A program made the position numbers and the translations under genes. Source: Clostridiales bacterium (GTDB taxonomy: Bacteria; Bacillota; Clostridia; Oscillospirales; CAG-272). Taken from it: DNA of 6,200 bases. Below are positions 5,519-6,200 of the stretch, in pieces. Within the stretch, counting starts at the first letter, position 1. Every line of letters starts with the position of its first letter. The stretch is taken from assembly GCA_018370615.1 (NCBI GenBank), contig JAGZAC010000107.1, positions 1 to 6,200 on the forward strand, in the 5' to 3' direction. A model generated the notes under the pieces. It was not told the DNA's origin and did not search any database. It saw nothing but the letters and a program-made list of their open reading frames with translations.

Positions 5519-6200
5519 ATGAAAAGACACATCAAAAACAATGTAAGCTGGGTGGGGTATATCGACTGGGAGCTTCAAAAATTCCATGGGGAAGATTATA
5601 CTATTGCCAATGGCTCCAGTCAGAATGCCTACCTGATACAGGAAGAAAAAACGGTATTGATCGACACCGTATGGGCACCCCATCGGTTTGAATTTGTGGA
5701 AAATCTGAAGAAGGAAATCGATCTGAAAAAAATCGACTATATCATTGCAAATCACGGAGAGGTGGATCACTCCGGCGCGTTGACTACGCTGATGGAAGAA
5801 ATTCCGGACACTCCTATCTACTGTACTGCAAATGCGGTAAAGAGCCTGGAAGGACAATACGGCAAACGGGGCTGGAATTTTCATGTGGTAAAAACTGGGG
5901 ACACGCTGGACATCGGCGGCGATAAGGACTTGCCCGCGCTAGCGTTGCCGAAAGAGGACAATCCGTTCCTCGGCTTCCGCGCGATCCGGCTGTGCTTGCA
6001 GAGAAAGGATCTCTTCCGCGTCCAGCTTAGGGCGCTGCTGCGTGCGTCGGTCTATGGCAATCTGCACATTATGTTCCCAATGATCTCCTCGCTTGAGGAG
6101 TTGCGGGAGGCCAAGGCCATGCTCGCGCAGGCGCGGGAAGAACTGCTGGCCGAGGGTGTTTGTGTCGCGCCAGTCAAGGTCGGCATTATGATCGAGATCC
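5519..6200 (+). CDS. Chimeric open frame: FprA-type flavodiiron protein N-terminus joined to PTS Enzyme I
   Basis: ATG 5519 has AAAGGA at 5505-5510. The frame then runs open to the window edge (227 codons). Residues 1 to about 136 are the start of the metallo-beta-lactamase-like domain of an A-type flavoprotein (FprA), which reduces O2 and/or NO at a di-iron site. It shows GSSQNAYLI and the first ligand cluster HGEVDH (His79, Glu81, Asp83, His84), equivalent to flavorubredoxin numbering. After about residue 134 the expected FprA continuation (the LHWPDSM-type His, the bridging Asp, the last His, and the flavodoxin domain) is absent. PtsI sequence takes over instead. As written, the product would have an incomplete di-iron site and no FMN domain, so it should not be annotated as a working flavodiiron protein. 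The fprA start itself is real and fits the upstream ferredoxin gene. Confidence 0.9.
   Translation, partial: MKRHIKNNVSWVGYIDWELQKFHGEDYTIANGSSQNAYLIQEEKTVLIDTVWAPHRFEFVENLKKEIDLKKIDYIIANHGEVDHSGALTTLMEEIPDTPIYCTANAVKSLEGQYGKRGWNFHVVKTGDTLDIGGDKDLPALALPKEDNPFLGFRAIRLCLQRKDLFRVQLRALLRASVYGNLHIMFPMISSLEELREAKAMLAQAREELLAEGVCVAPVKVGIMIEI
5903..5926 (+). other. Junction word shared by fprA and ptsI; likely assembly breakpoint
   Basis: This 24-base block encodes TLDIGGDK (residues 129-136 of the open frame). It fits FprA, where a phrase like GDTLDIGG precedes the next strand. It also fits PtsI, where RT(L/M)DIGGDKxLP is a conserved motif. The change of gene family occurs within it, in frame. The exact breakpoint inside the block cannot be fixed from one sequence. 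Confidence 0.8.
5903..6200 (+). CDS. ptsI: PTS Enzyme I (phosphoenolpyruvate-protein phosphotransferase), internal fragment
   Basis: From the junction to the edge the frame encodes the start of the PEP-binding TIM barrel of Enzyme I, which phosphorylates HPr in the sugar phosphotransferase system. Recognisable blocks are DKDLPALALPKEDNPFLG, RAIRLC, QLRALLRAS, YGNLHIMFPMISSLEEL, and VGIMIEI ending at the edge, where the metal-binding Glu of the GIMIE motif is located. The HPr-binding domain, the active His domain and the Arg just before the LDIGGDK motif are missing upstream; the rest of the barrel is beyond the window. There is no start codon or ribosome site of its own. Hand counts on four 60-base lines give about 60% GC here against about 42% in the fprA part. 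It probably comes from another locus or another genome. Confidence 0.88.

Noticed and set aside
5096..5884. Long - strand open frame (262 codons) opposite the ferredoxin and fprA genes
   Set aside because: It is antisense to two genes with clear motifs, shows no domain I recognise and spans their intergenic gap; a shadow frame.
5519..6200. A novel PTS-linked flavodiiron sensor protein
   Set aside because: Both catalytic domains are cut, the join is at a shared short word and base composition changes at the same point; an artefact or recombination scar is far more likely.

Overview
The window looks like part of a genome of an anaerobic low-GC Gram-positive bacterium (Clostridia, Bacillota), probably from a metagenome assembly. 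This rests on the rhodanese-less ThiI, a DUF1893 protein, a Crp/Fnr-type regulator divergent from an unusual ferredoxin, an FprA-type flavodiiron protein, and AGGAGG-like ribosome sites before nearly every gene. No RNA genes, insertion sequences or CRISPR arrays were seen.

Left part (1-4065, + strand): a compact gene run. It opens with the 3' end of an OmpR/PhoB-type response regulator. Then come thiI (tRNA 4-thiouridine synthase), a DUF1893 protein of cytidine-deaminase-like fold, a GT4 glycosyltransferase and a PlsC-like acyltransferase. Gaps are 11-24 nt, and the last two genes overlap by 23 nt, so one transcript is likely. The glycosyltransferase and acyltransferase look like a membrane glycolipid pair; thiI and the DUF1893 gene appear to be housekeeping companions.

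Middle (3979-4780): a Crp/Fnr-family regulator lies on the - strand, convergent with plsC. The two genes overlap by 31 nt, and the regulator's probable terminator lies inside the plsC coding end. A 92-nt divergent intergenic region holds a TATAAT box centred in a 6-bp inverted repeat, a plausible operator.

Right part (4781-6200, + strand): a ferredoxin-like protein with one complete CX2CX2CX3C motif and a second motif lacking one Cys, then the start of a flavodiiron protein gene (fprA). The arrangement suggests a Crp/Fnr-controlled redox or O2/NO-stress unit.

The most important observation is at 5903-5926. The fprA frame runs without a stop into the PEP-binding domain of PTS Enzyme I (ptsI). 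The switch falls at a peptide, TLDIGGDK, that fits both families, and local GC rises from about 42% to about 60%. This is best explained as an assembly chimera, or possibly microhomology recombination, rather than a new fusion protein. Nothing right of about 5926 should be assumed to belong to the same locus or genome.
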